Counted from the first letter of the stretch, positions 1 through 7,690 are shown. The stretch: 20,000 bases of DNA from Prorocentrum cordatum (GCA_963575745.1 CAUYUJ010009823.1:1-20000); one strand, 5' to 3'. Translations and numbers: made by a program. Notes: generated from the sequence alone by a model not told the origin.

Positions 1-60
1 TTGTTAGGGCGGGCCCGGCGTTTCGCCTGAGACGTCCTCACCACTTATGACTCTACAACA

Positions 61-486
61 GCTTCACAGATGGAGGGCGGGTCGTTTTCAAAATGTGGCT
101 TTGCCTTAGCGCCGCGCACATTCGTTTTAAACAGTTGTAAGAGTTTTACGGCGTGAGGGCGGTTCGTTTTGAAAATGTGGCTCTCACCGTAGCGCCGCGC
201 ACATTCGTTTTTTAAATTACAGGAGCTTCACGGATTGAGGGCGAATCGCTTTCAAAATGTGGCTCTCGCCTAAGCTCCGCGCACATTCGTTTTCAACATT
301 TGCAAGACGCGGATTGAGGGCGGTTCCTTTTTTCAAAATGTGGTTCTCGCCTCAGCGCCGCGCACATTCGTTTTCAGAAGTTGCAAGAGTTTCATGGATG
401 GAGGCCGGTTCCTTTTCAAAATGTGGCGCTCGCCTCAGCGCCGCGCACATTCGATTTCAAAATGTGCAAGAACTTCACGGACTCCC
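61..486. repeat. Tandem satellite, about 82-bp unit, five copies
   Basis: Five diverged copies stand head to tail. The anchor CCGCGCACATTCG begins at 112, 195, 277 (its unit reads CTCCGCGCAC), 358 and 441, so the spacing is 83, 82, 81 and 83 bp. Each unit also carries TTCAAAATGTGG and ends in a variant of TTGCAAGAGCTTCACGGA. The fourth copy has lost a few bases at its start, and a partial sixth unit ends near 486. Short open frames here only reflect the repeat. No transposon ends are visible. The first 60 bases may hold the eroded edge of another copy. Confidence 0.9.
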
Positions 487-773
487 ATGAACAACGTGCC
501 AGAAATGGCGTCAGGCTTATGCGGGTGCAACAGTCATGATGATTCGCGGTGTCGAAGTCCCAAAATTGCGCTCTGGCACGATTCGGGATCGTCAAGACGC
601 AGCAGTCAGGTTGATACTTGGCGTTGAGATCCCGAGAACAATGTTTTGGCATGCTTCAAGATCTTCAAACAGTTGCTCCCTCAGTGGAAATGAGCCGTTG
701 TAGGAGCCTATGAAGAGGGATCTTGGAGGAAGGGTTAATTCCAACACAGTTGATGGCTCTTGGGTTTACACTG
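487..773. other. Unique sequence, no gene seen
   Basis: This stretch has mixed composition and separates the satellite from the first microsatellite. Short frames exist on both strands, but none has codon bias, a recognisable motif or splice-like borders. Confidence 0.5.
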
Positions 774-822
774 GTCCTCCTCCTCCTCCTCCTCCTCCTC
801 CTCCTCCTCCTCCTCCTCCTCC
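774..822. repeat. (TCC)n microsatellite
   Basis: This is an almost pure trinucleotide run of about 16 units. It gives polyleucine on the plus strand and polyarginine on the minus strand in spurious frames. Confidence 0.95.
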
Positions 823-1207
823 GCGAAGGTGGCCCCCGACCCAGATCTGAGGAGCAGCCAGAAATCCGAAGCACCTTCCTGAGCGCAGCCCAAGGTGATC
901 CCCATTTCAGCGCAGAGCGGAACTAGTTGTTGTTCGGTTCTAGCTCTACTAATGAAGCGATCTGGCGCCGTCGACGGTTGCCAGATCCAATGATGTGCTG
1001 GAGAGCTCTGCAGCCGCCCTCAATCTCGAGATCGCGTCAAAACACACCCGCATGCAGGGGAGGGGGAGAGGGATGCGGGGCCCAAATATATAAACCACCA
1101 CCGCCTCCTTCACCCCCTCCCTCTCCCAGGAAGAGAAGGGGAGAGAAAGAAGAGGCTGGAGGAGGGGAGGTGACTACCTGAAGGTTGTAGTGGTGGTGGT
1201 GGTGTTG
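823..1207. other. No gene identified; purine-rich and (TGG)n stretches
   Basis: The sequence is mostly unique. Positions 1056-1180 show strand-asymmetric purine and pyrimidine runs, and a short (GTG)n run occupies about 1188-1204. A TATA-like ATATATAAA lies near 1086, but nothing links it to a gene. Confidence 0.5.
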
Positions 1208-1326
1208 TATGTTCTTGGCGCCCGCAAGGGAGGAGAGGGCGAAGGCGGTTCCCAAGAAGGCCCCGGCCCCAGGCAGCAAGAGATGGCTCCGGGAGGCCCC
1301 CAGCCCACGCCCGCGGCATCTCGGGG
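1208..1326 (+). CDS. Candidate exon, unknown product
   Basis: One plus-strand frame reads a charged, low-repeat peptide (LAPAREERAKAVPKK, then KRWLREAPSPRPRH) with G or C at most third codon positions, unlike the microsatellites on both sides. CTCGGG followed by GTATCGGG near 1326 could serve as a splice donor. No domain is recognised. The opposite strand also reads openly (LLLPGAGAFLGTAFALSS), so the strand is not certain. RNA evidence would decide whether this is an exon. Confidence 0.22.
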
Positions 1327-1362
1327 TATCGGGAGAGGACTTTGGGGGAGAGTGGAATTCCT

Positions 1363-1460
1363 CATCCTCCTCAGATCCTCCTCCTCCTTCTGCTCCCGCT
1401 TGGCCGTTGCCTTTTCCTCCTCCTCCTCCTCCTCCTCCTCCTCCTACTTCCTCCTTCCTC
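1363..1460. repeat. Interrupted (TCC)n microsatellite
   Basis: TCC units occur with a short unique interruption near 1390-1410 and TTCC variants at the 3' end. No coding role is supported. Confidence 0.9.
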
Positions 1461-1525
1461 CTTCCTCCTTCTTGACACTGCGCCGACTCTGGTAGGGTGC
1501 TAGCGTTAGTCCTCTTCCAACCTCT

Positions 1526-1577
<52 letters not shown>

Positions 1578-1622
1578 CCTCCTCCTCCTCCTCCTCCTCC
1601 TCCTCCTCCTCCTCCTCCTCCA
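1526..1622. repeat. Compound (CTCCTG)n-(CTC)n repeat
   Basis: A hexanucleotide CTCCTG array (about 1526-1572) passes directly into a pure CTC array. The hexamer looks like a CTC array that acquired a C-to-G change and then expanded. The frames Pro-Ala and poly-Pro on the plus strand are a by-product. Confidence 0.92.
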
Positions 1623-1926
1623 TCTCGGGGAGACAGAGAACGATGCCCGGAGCTGCTCAGGTCTTCAGACCTCTCCGGCCAGGAGCCCAACCCGCCCAAA
1701 ACAAAAAATCCTTTGGACCACTCCCAGGCAAACCCCCTGCCCAGTTTTCCGAGCTGCCTCCGGCCGCAGCAGTGGCAAGGGGACCAGGAATTCAGGAAGG
1801 AACGGCAATCGCTGCGGACAGCGGCTGCGATCGTGTGGATGGGGCCCCGGCCTCGGGACTCTGGTCTGCGTGGACAGCATGCGTGCCAGGCGAGACTCTG
1901 AAAAGCTCAGGGTGGGGAGGCCAAAA
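1623..1926. other. Open plus-strand frame without clear coding bias
   Basis: A plus frame from the ATG at 1643 stays open through this stretch and into the next repeat. One short piece (WSAWTACVPGE) recalls the start of a thrombospondin type 1 repeat, but the cysteine pattern does not continue and third positions are not GC-biased. I treat it as non-coding or undecided. Confidence 0.35.
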
Positions 1927-2068
1927 GGTACCGAAACCGCTACCCCCTAGACCTCTTCCGGGGTGCGTTCTGACCAGGATTTCGAGGCCAATCCAGCGGT
2001 TGCGACGAGGGCCTCCCAGGAGGCCGAAAAAGGGAGAAACGGGCGGAGGAGTACAGGTATGGGTACCT
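1927..2068. repeat. Dispersed element family F, copy 1
   Basis: A 74-bp core at 1937-2010 matches 11974-12047 at 64 of 74 positions by eye, without gaps; both contain TTCTGACCA and GATTTCGAGGC. This copy ends in AGGTACC at 1927 and GGTACCT at 2062-2068, perfect inverted ends. A mobile or formerly mobile short element is the simplest reading. There is no coding content. Confidence 0.75.
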
Positions 2069-2342
2069 CTGCCAATGGGGAGGGAAAAGTCAGGAGATCC
2101 TTGAAGTCGGAGACCGCGTTTTGCTCTGATCGGCCTGACCTCGCGGTGTCAGCTCGGCTACGCGCAAAGAGTGGCCCTGGGTACCCATCGGCTGGAAGAA
2201 GCAGGTAGAAACACGAAGCAGAAGGCGTTGAACATAGATTGGGTGTCCGCCCACCTCCTGAAGAGGACGGACAAGGTGAAGCCACTCGATCATTGAAGTA
2301 GGAAGGCGCTTAAAGCAGACTGGAATCTGAAAATCCAAACAT

Positions 2343-2385
2343 ACCTACCTTCAACGACCGCTGGGTTCCCCACTTGTAGTGTTAG
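2343..2385. repeat. Left copy of a 43-bp direct repeat flanking element A1
   Basis: ACCTACCTTCAACGACCG and the following bases to TTGTAGTGTTAG recur with substitutions at 2542-2584 (ACCTACTTTCAAAGACCG to TTGTAGCGTAG). The two copies bracket family A copy 1 with a period of 199 bp. The repeat is too long for an ordinary target-site duplication, so it may be a tandem duplication that includes the element. Confidence 0.65.
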
Positions 2386-2544
2386 GTCGGGCATGTCCCC
2401 CTACGGGCGGATTTTGGACGAAAATTAAAAATACCCCCCAAGGCACTCGACAAATACCCAGAAAATGCTAAAAACATCGTCCCTGCATTATTGTTTGACT
2501 ATGTTTGGATATTCCCCCTTGTAAAGGGATAGGCCCGACTTACC
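2381..2544. mobile_element. Family A short inverted-repeat element, copy 1
   Basis: The left end GTTAGGTCGGGCATGTCCCC (2381-2400) is repeated inverted at the right end: the reverse complement of 2525-2544 reads GGTAAGTCGGGCCTATCCCT. The interior is AT-richer, contains ATTTTGGACGAAAATTAAAA and has no open frame of note. It shares both ends with 5020-5265 and 18802-18971. Short length, inverted ends, dispersed copies and no coding capacity fit a MITE-like or introner-like element. No transposase is visible in the window. Confidence 0.75.
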
Positions 2545-2589
2545 TACTTTCAAAGACCGATGGGCACCCATCTTGTAGCGTAGCGTTTC

Positions 2590-2690
2590 CCGAGCGGCCT
2601 GGCCAGGGAGCGCCCGCCGCGACGCACAGACTAGAAAGGAGTGCTCGGTGCGTACGTCGCCCCTTGGGGGGGGGGGGGCGACGCACACGT
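2590..2690. repeat. Dispersed element family D, copy 1
   Basis: The stretch GCGGCCTGGCCAGGGAGCGC to GTACGTCGCCCC and on to GCGACGCACACG aligns with 19196-19297 (GCGGCAGGGGCCAGAGGGCG to CGCGTCGCCC and CGCGCACACGCAC). A 13-base G run interrupts this copy. The two copies follow family A in both places. The reverse strand reads similar peptides in both (LCVAAGAPWP, LCAAAGALWP), but nothing shows that it is translated. Confidence 0.65.
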
Positions 2691-2834
2691 AGTACAGTCG
2701 GCCTTGATTGGACAGGACACGCGAGAGGACACAAGACCATTCCGAGGGCCACATCGCCATAGGACATAGGAGTGTCAGAAGGCACGTGTCGCGAGGCACA
2801 GGACACAAGGGTACTAATCCGGGCCGACTGTTCT
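2691..2834. repeat. 144-bp element with inverted ends
   Basis: AGTACAGTCGGCC at 2691-2703 is mirrored by GGCCGACTGTTCT at 2822-2834, 12 of 13 bases complementary. The interior holds two related direct pieces (GACACGCGAGAGGACACAAG and GTGTCGCGAGGCACAGGACA). It abuts family D on the left and the hairpin element on the right. Only one copy is seen here. Confidence 0.55.
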
Positions 2835-2842
2835 AGCTTGTT

Positions 2843-3052
2843 GGGTAGAAGAAGAAAAAAACAAAACAAAAAAAAACTGTTGGCGCTGCGCGAGGACTTC
2901 CTGGATCTGCGCTGGAGCCCCCTCCCTGGCGCGCGGAGCGCGCCAGGGGCGGCTCCAGAGGCGCCGCCAGGGGGGCCCTGCGCGGATCCAAGAAATCCGC
3001 GCGGAACGCCAACAGTCTACGTCTACGTGGATTTTTCTTCTTCGATGGGGCG
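2843..3052. repeat. Nested foldback (hairpin) element
   Basis: The arms 2877-2912 (CTGTTGGCGCTGCGCGAGGA...) and 2980-3015 are inverted copies with about five mismatches in 36. Outside them GTAGAAGAAGAAAAA on the left pairs roughly with the T-rich TTTTTCTTCTTCGAT on the right (to about 3048). Inside lies a perfect 11-bp hairpin, CCCTGGCGCGC-GGA-GCGCGCCAGGG, centred near 2936, enclosed by GGAGCC/GGCTCC. The single strand could fold almost end to end. Confidence 0.8.
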
Positions 3053-3182
3053 ACGCCGAAACCAATGCCGTTTGCCCTCAAACGCCCGCGCTGGGGTCGC
3101 CGCCGCGTCGACACGGCGCGAACCTGCCGCGCGGAAGGTCGGGGGCCCCGCTGTGGGTGGGAGGCGCGCCCCCGGGGGGGGG

Positions 3183-3470
3183 GGGGGGAAGCGAGAGGGG
3201 GCGGGCCGTCTCGGCAGGCTCGGAAGGCCTCCGGCCCCCGGAGAAGGCTCCCGAGCCTGCCCCGGAGACACGGGAAGCTTCTCGGCGGGCCCGAGGTCGG
3301 CCCGAGGGCCTCTGACCCCGGAGCAGCCCCGCCGCCTGCCGAGGAGTCTCCCGAGCCTGCCCCGGAGGCACGGGAAGCTTCTCGGGAGGCCCGGGGGCCT
3401 CCGGAGCAGCCCCGCCGCCCGGGGGCCTGCTCTCACCCCCCGGGCCTCCTCCGCGGCCCCGGGCCCTGGC
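3183..3470. repeat. GC-rich foldback family C, copy 1
   Basis: Alternating GGCCTCCGG, CTTCTCGG and CCCGAGCC words form overlapping imperfect palindromes. The start (GAAGCGAGAGGGGGCGGGCC, then AGGCTCGGAAG) and the later piece AGACACGGGAAGCTTCTC align with 12438-12535. A duplicated inner segment (GAGCCTGCCCCGGAG, at about 3250 and 3355) makes this copy longer. Many long open frames cross it on both strands; they are products of GC richness. Confidence 0.6.
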
Positions 3471-3890
3471 GCTCCTCGGGGCCACTGCTCACTGCACCAG
3501 CCTTGCAGACGTGCTGCAGCGGATCCTTGCGCGGACTTCTGCCCAGAGCGGCGGGCGAAAAACGAAATCAATCTCGCGTGGATGATCGTGGGTCTTCGTT
3601 CCTGGCCACAAGAAATCCGCACGGAATTCACCTCGAAATCCGGAACGAGCTTCTCCGGGACAATCGAGGCCCGTCCCACTGTTTTCCCAGCGAAATCCGC
3701 TCTGGGACGTGGGCGCCAGGACACTGCCCCAGCGCACGCCTCCACACGGGGTGGTCGGCTCGCTGCCCGGGCGAACACCGGAAACCGCAACGTCGGAGGA
3801 GAGCAAGCAGCGCTCGAGGAGCGGGGAAGTGGGGGTACCCTTCTGGACGCCATGACGTTGGACACTCTAACAATCCTACCACTGAACTAA
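3471..3890. other. No gene identified
   Basis: Frames are open on both strands, but third positions are unbiased. The word GAAATCCG recurs at about 2990, 3610, 3636 and 3692, hinting at old repeat debris. A tRNA A-box-like minus-strand sequence lies at 3862-3890 and is described as a finding. Confidence 0.45.
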
Positions 3891-3981
3891 ACATGTGTTT
3901 AAAATGCGTAAGACATGTTCAAACAATGCCTCCAACATGTTTTTAATATTAGAACATGTTTGAGACATGTCTGGGGCATCT
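3891..3981. repeat. Cluster of five ACATGT palindromes in an inverted repeat
   Basis: ACATGT occurs at 3891, 3913, 3935, 3954 and 3965. The left half (AAGACATGTTCAAACA) and the right half (TGTTTGAGACATGTCT) are inverted copies around an AT-rich centre, TTTTTAATATTA. This could be a small foldback element or a cluster of protein-binding palindromes; the sequence does not decide. Confidence 0.65.
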
Positions 3982-4500
3982 GGAAACTATTTGGCAGCAC
4001 GCTTCCTCTCCACTCACTGACTTCCACAAGGGTACCCACGAGCGGCCGACGTGCCCAGGTCCACGCCCTTCGACGCCGCAGCGAGGCCGGAGGCCCAGCG
4101 AGCGGGCCGAAGGTCGGCCCCTCTCCGCCGCCCGTGCCGCTGCGGCTGCCGGCAGACCGGTCGGCCGAGGTTGAGCAGGTGATCCGTCCACGCGCCGGGA
4201 AGGAGGAGGAAGTAGGGAGGGAGGGAGAGGAGACGGAGGGAGGGTAGAGAGCTCACAAGGATTGGGGGGGACAACTTCTGCCCCCCCCCCCCGTTCCACG
4301 CCAGTGGATCTTCACGAGGCTCCAGACACTGGATTCCTTATGCAAGGCCTCCACGGTCTGCTAGCGGGATGGGTGTGTTGACCGCCCCCGAGGGGGGCCA
4401 CTGATGACCTTTTCGTGACCTCTCGGAGAGCCTTCGGAGATGGAATCCACGTCCTCGCGGCCTGAGCTCGGGGGCGCGAGCCCGTGGATGCGGGGTCGCG
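3982..4500. other. No gene identified; purine-rich (GGGA)n and polyC tracts
   Basis: A GGA/GGGA purine tract lies at about 4199-4245 and a C run at about 4281-4292. CCCCCGAGGGGGG near 4386 is a small hairpin. GC-rich frames on both strands show no motif. Confidence 0.5.
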
Positions 4501-4692
4501 TGGATGCGAGGCGGGGGTTTATCCAGATCCACCGCCTGGGAGCCGACGTCGCGATGGCCCGGCGGGCGGGGGATATGGACATATTTCGGCCCCCAGGGGT
4601 CCGATTATGTCCATGCCCACCGCCTTCCGAGGCTCCGAAAATCGATCCTCCAGGCGGTGGTCATGTATAAATTCCCGCCTCGGAGTGGATGC
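4501..4692. repeat. 192-bp nested foldback element
   Basis: The outer arms 4501-4539 and 4650-4692 are inverted copies that share GAGGCGGG, TTTAT and CACCGCCTGG in the same order. The inner arms GGATATGGACATATTTCGG (about 4570-4588) and CCGATTATGTCCATGCCC (4601-4618) pair around the loop CCCCCAGGGGT. The whole unit can fold into one long interrupted stem. No second copy is in the window. Confidence 0.8.
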
Positions 4693-5019
4693 GCTCCGCG
4701 CGGGAGGCGTGCGCGAAACAGCGCCCCGCAACCACGGCGTCGCGGCGGCCCGGGGGCTGGGGCCGCCAGGCCGAGGATGCGGACATGCTTTCCGCTCGCG
4801 GGCCGCCGACGTCGTCGCTACTCTGAGGGGAACGATACAGCATTCGGCCTGAGCTAAGGAACGATCAATAAGGAACGAAGCTCTTTTCTTTCAAATAGGA
4901 AATCCGAAGGAACACCAGGGGGCTCGCCGCCAAAAAGGTAGCTGAACGCATGCAAACCAAAGGAACGACCGAGGCCCTTTGTAAAATAAGTGTTCCTCAG
5001 TCAAGCCAGACCCTGTAGG
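4693..5019. other. GC-rich coding-like patch (to about 4850), then unique sequence
   Basis: At 4700-4840 frames on both strands have GC-rich third positions, for example plus-strand REACAKQRPATTAS to ARGPPTSSLL and a stop, or minus-strand SSDDVGGPRAESMSAS. I cannot choose a strand or call an exon. From 4850 on, AGGAACGA recurs at about 4857, 4870 and 4970, with no gene seen. Confidence 0.35.
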
Positions 5020-5265
5020 GTTAGGTCGGGCATGTCCTCCTGCAGGCGGATTTTGGACCAAAAATAAAACATGCTCAACAATTATGCAGGCGGATGTTGG
5101 ACGACAAATAAAGCATACTCAACAGAAATATAACATACTCAACAACATGAAATAAACAAACACACTCAACAAATAAAACGTATATAGAGAAATCGTCCCC
5201 TTACGATTTTGCCATATTTTGCTACATTGGAATATTCCTCCCGTGGAGCGCCATGCCCGACCAAG
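5020..5265. mobile_element. Family A short inverted-repeat element, copy 2
   Basis: The left end GTTAGGTCGGGCATGTCCTC is matched by the inverted right end (reverse complement GCTTGGTCGGGCATGGCG). This copy is about 80 bp longer than the other two because the segment CAGGCGGATTTTGGAC with its AT-rich tail is repeated (CAGGCGGATGTTGGAC near 5085) and followed by several ACTCAACA-type units. It carries no coding frame. Confidence 0.75.
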
Positions 5266-5570
5266 CGCTGCTCTGAGGGGAACGATCGGGGGGGGGGGGG
5301 GCGGACGGGCTCGGGGGAGGGGGAGGAGTATCGTTTAATCGATCCCTATCCCCAGCGGCGTGGACTGGGCCCCACTTGCCGATTTACCCTCCTAGATGGG
5401 GATATAGGTCGTTCCCTTCGGGTTTCGAGGGGTGTATACCCAACTGGTGGGGGTCTCGAAGGGGATGGGGATGGGGATGGGGATTGGTTAAACGATACTG
5501 GGGGGGGAGGGCCGATGAGCATGGGGGGGCCAGGCGATTGGGGGGCGAGGCTGCGAATCTGGAAATGCTC
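5266..5570. other. No gene; G-runs and (GGGGAT)n quadruplex-type repeat
   Basis: CTCTGAGGGGAACGAT at about 5272 repeats the sequence at about 4821. G runs occur at about 5289-5302 and 5500-5527. At 5461-5483 four G4 runs are spaced by AT, a canonical four-tract G-quadruplex pattern. Frames here are not supported as coding. Confidence 0.6.
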
Positions 5571-5719
5571 CCCCAGACACGATCGCCTCGTAACAAGATC
5601 AGGACGGCAAGTGTTTCGCTCTTTTCGGCCCCTGGGAACCCTCGCCGGGCCCCAAGAGCGTACAAAAAACGACTCAGAATGAAAAACTGGGGAAAGGGCC
5701 TGGACGTCGCATGTCTGGG
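5571..5719. mobile_element. Family B short inverted-repeat element, copy 1
   Basis: It begins CCCCAGACACGATCGCCTCG and ends CGTCGCATGTCTGGG, so the ends are inverted (CCCAGACA). The interior shares ATCAGGACGG, AAAAAACGACTCAG and ATGAAAAAC with 18971-19155. It stops 39 bp short of the candidate minus-strand exon at 5758-5885, that is, just inside the putative downstream intron. Confidence 0.75.
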
Positions 5720-5757
5720 CCTCGCCCACGAGGCACGGATGCAACGAACGGGGCGAC

Positions 5758-5885
5758 TGGGTGCGGGGGAGGCGGCCGCGGCGTCCTCGTCCGGCGCAAC
5801 GGCGCCGCTCTCTCGGAGCTGCCGTAGCATCGCCAACCGCTCTGCCTCGGGCATGTCGCCTTTGCTGTCCGCCAGGATGGAGTAC
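5758..5885 (-). CDS. Candidate exon, unknown product
   Basis: The minus strand reads a charged, helix-like peptide that includes YSILADSKGDMPEAER and LAMLRQLRESGAVAPDED, with about 40 of 47 codons ending in G or C. CTGGCGAG just upstream can act as an acceptor, and GT at 5757-5756 as a donor after CCCA. The antisense frame is also GC3-rich and ends at CAG/GTAGGG, but its Ser/Ala/Arg composition looks like a shadow. No domain is recognised. It may belong with the minus-strand exons at 11079, 12205 and 12792. Confidence 0.4.
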
Positions 5886-5924
5886 CTCGCCAGGTAGGGG
5901 GGGCATGCTCCTCCGTCTTCCCCC

Positions 5925-6002
5925 TTCCTCGTCTTCACTTCCTCCTTCCTCCTCCTCCTCCTGCTCCTCCTCCTCCTCCTCATCATCATCAGCATCATCA
6001 CC

Positions 6003-6036
<34 letters not shown>

Positions 6037-6050
6037 TCATCACCACCACC

Positions 6051-6096
<46 letters not shown>

Positions 6097-6283
6097 GAAT
6101 CACCATCATCAACATCATCATCAGCAGCACCACCACCACAACCATCATCATCAACATCAGCATCAGCATCAGCAGCATCATCAGCATCATCATCAGCAGC
6201 ATCAGCATCACCATCATCAGCAGCAGCATCAGCATCAGCATCAGCATCGTCATCATCATGATCATAGACACAGTCATCATCAG

Positions 6284-6318
<35 letters not shown>

Positions 6319-6319
6319 G

Positions 6320-6396
<77 letters not shown>

Positions 6397-6540
6397 ATCA
6401 TCATCATAGCAGCAGCAGCATCAGCAGGGCAGTCATCATCATCAGCATCATCAGCATCACCATGACCAGGACAAGCAGCACTTCACGCAGCAGCATCAGC
6501 TCAGCATCAGCATCAGCATCAGCATCAGCATCAGCATCAG

Positions 6541-6620
<80 letters not shown>

Positions 6621-6675
6621 TCCTCCTCCTCCTCTTCTTCCTCTTCCTCCTCCTGTTCCTCCTCCTCCTCCTCAT
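5925..6675. repeat. Large compound microsatellite (TCC, ATC, ACC, AGC)
   Basis: TCC units flank a long core of CAT/ATC, CAC and CAG trinucleotides (about 5980-6620). Pure blocks alternate with mixed AGC-ATC blocks such as CATCAGCATCAGCATCAG near 6500-6540. All three phases are open in places and give polyserine, polyhistidine or polymethionine. I see no reason to call it coding. Confidence 0.95.
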
Positions 6676-6736
6676 CGTCCTGGCTCGCCGAATCGCATGA
6701 CAGCGACAGCGGCAGGGGGACCGCGCGACGCGCAGC
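6670..6736 (+). CDS. Possible exon end before a GTGAGTG donor
   Basis: Immediately after the TCC repeat a plus frame reads WLAESHDSDSGRGTARRAA with mostly GC third positions, then meets CTT/GTGAGTGAAAG, a good consensus 5' splice site. The upstream border is lost in the microsatellite. It may be chance; no partner exon can be joined with confidence. Confidence 0.2.
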
Positions 6737-7012
6737 TTGTGAGTGAAAGTGGCTGTGCTGTGTCAGCGAGGCGCATGTTTCGTCTTCGCTGCGTACATCG
6801 AGAATGTTGACGCTCCCGCCCCTGCGCGGCCCGCAGAGTTTTCTCTTCCCCAGATCGTCGGAAGCGGGAGCGAGCGCGAGCGCCTTTCGCGAGGTGGGAG
6901 CGTGTTCGAATCCCACTACCAAGTTGTGCCATAATCGATTAGTTTATTGTGGGCGGGAGTGTGGGAGTCGGCGATCCCCTCTGACTCGCTCGACCTGGTT
7001 AACTTGACCTCC
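6737..7012. other. No gene; tRNA B-box-like word present
   Basis: Unique sequence. GTGTTCGAATCCCAC near 6901-6915 resembles a tRNA T-arm, but no cloverleaf can be built around it (see rejected items). Confidence 0.5.
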
Positions 7013-7470
7013 TTCCCCTCCTCCTCCTCCTCCTTCCTCCTCCTCCTCCGCCGCCGCCGCCGAAGCCGCCGCCGCCGCTCCTCTTCCTCGTCCTCCTCCT
7101 CCTCCTCCTCCTCCTCCTCCTCCTCCTGCTCCGTCTCCTCCCCCGAATTGTGCTGTGCCTCCTCCCCCTCTCCTCCTCTGCCTCCTCCACCTGCTCCACC
7201 TCCTCCTCCTCCTCCTCCCTCCCTCCCTCCCCCTCCCTCCCTCCCTCCCTCCCTCTCCCCTCCTCCTCCTCTCCTCCTGCCTCCTCCTCCTCCTCCTCCT
7301 CCTCCTCCTTCCTTCCTCCTTCCTCCTTCCTCCTCCATCCTCCTTCCTCCTTCCTCCTTCCTCCTTCCTCCTTCCTCCTTCCTCCTTCCTCCTTTCTCCT
7401 CCTCCTCCTCCTCCTCCTCCTCCTCCTCCTCCTCCACCCCCTCCTCCTCCGGATCCTCATCCTCCTCAGG
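7013..7470. repeat. 450-bp polypyrimidine block of TCC, TCCC and TTCC repeats
   Basis: The plus strand is nearly all pyrimidine, with pure stretches at about 7202-7278 and 7336-7433. The sub-blocks are TCC, CCGCCG, CCCT and CTTCCTC repeats. Long proline, serine or leucine frames on plus and Arg/Glu/Gly frames on minus are artefacts. Such mirror-symmetric tracts are known to favour triplex (H-DNA) structure. Confidence 0.92.
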
Positions 7471-7557
7471 ACCCCAATGAAGTCCTCAGAGGGCCCAGCG
7501 GACCACACCCCCACGACTGCGCCGCGTCAGCTGCAAAAAAAAATCGCGCGGCCGCAG

Positions 7558-7639
7558 ACCTGGGCCTGTGCCGGCCACCCCCACGGCCCGCGCCGGCAAG
7601 AAACGGCCCTCGTGCGACCACGAGCAGCGCCAGGACTAG
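7558..7639 (+). CDS. Possible terminal exon, unknown product
   Basis: After CCGCAG (a possible acceptor) a plus frame reads GPVPATPTARAGKKRPSC, then DHEQRQD and TAG at 7637-7639, with about 22 of 25 codons ending in G or C. The minus strand has its own strong acceptor-like TTTTTTTTTGCAG at about 7532-7544. The assignment is weak and the strand uncertain. Confidence 0.2.
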
Positions 7640-7640
7640 G

Positions 7641-7690
7641 AGGATCAGGAGGAGGCGGAGGCGGAGGAGGAGGAGGAGGAGGAGGAGGAG
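7641..7690. repeat. (GGA)n/(GGC)n purine microsatellite at the 5' edge of the retroelement
   Basis: AGGAGGATCAGGAGGAGGCG runs into pure GGA units. Purines are on the plus strand here, opposite to the pyrimidine block just upstream. The retroelement reading frame begins right after it. Confidence 0.9.

Noticed and set aside
1084-1094. TATA box (ATATATAAA)
   Set aside because: No supported gene starts downstream, and dinoflagellate promoters generally lack TATA boxes.
1643-2104. Protein-coding frame with a WSAWTAC motif
   Set aside because: Third positions are not biased, the cysteine pattern of a thrombospondin repeat is not completed, and the frame enters a dispersed repeat.
2772-3890. 372-codon plus-strand open frame
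   Set aside because: It runs through two foldback elements and family C repeats, and the minus strand is equally open. No domain.
5384-6355. Long minus frame with polymethionine and polyvaline
   Set aside because: The N-terminal part is translated microsatellite. Only the 5758-5885 portion is kept as a candidate exon.
6895-6932. tRNA gene (T-arm-like GTGTTCGAATCCCAC)
   Set aside because: The T stem does not pair properly and no matching acceptor or anticodon arm exists upstream.
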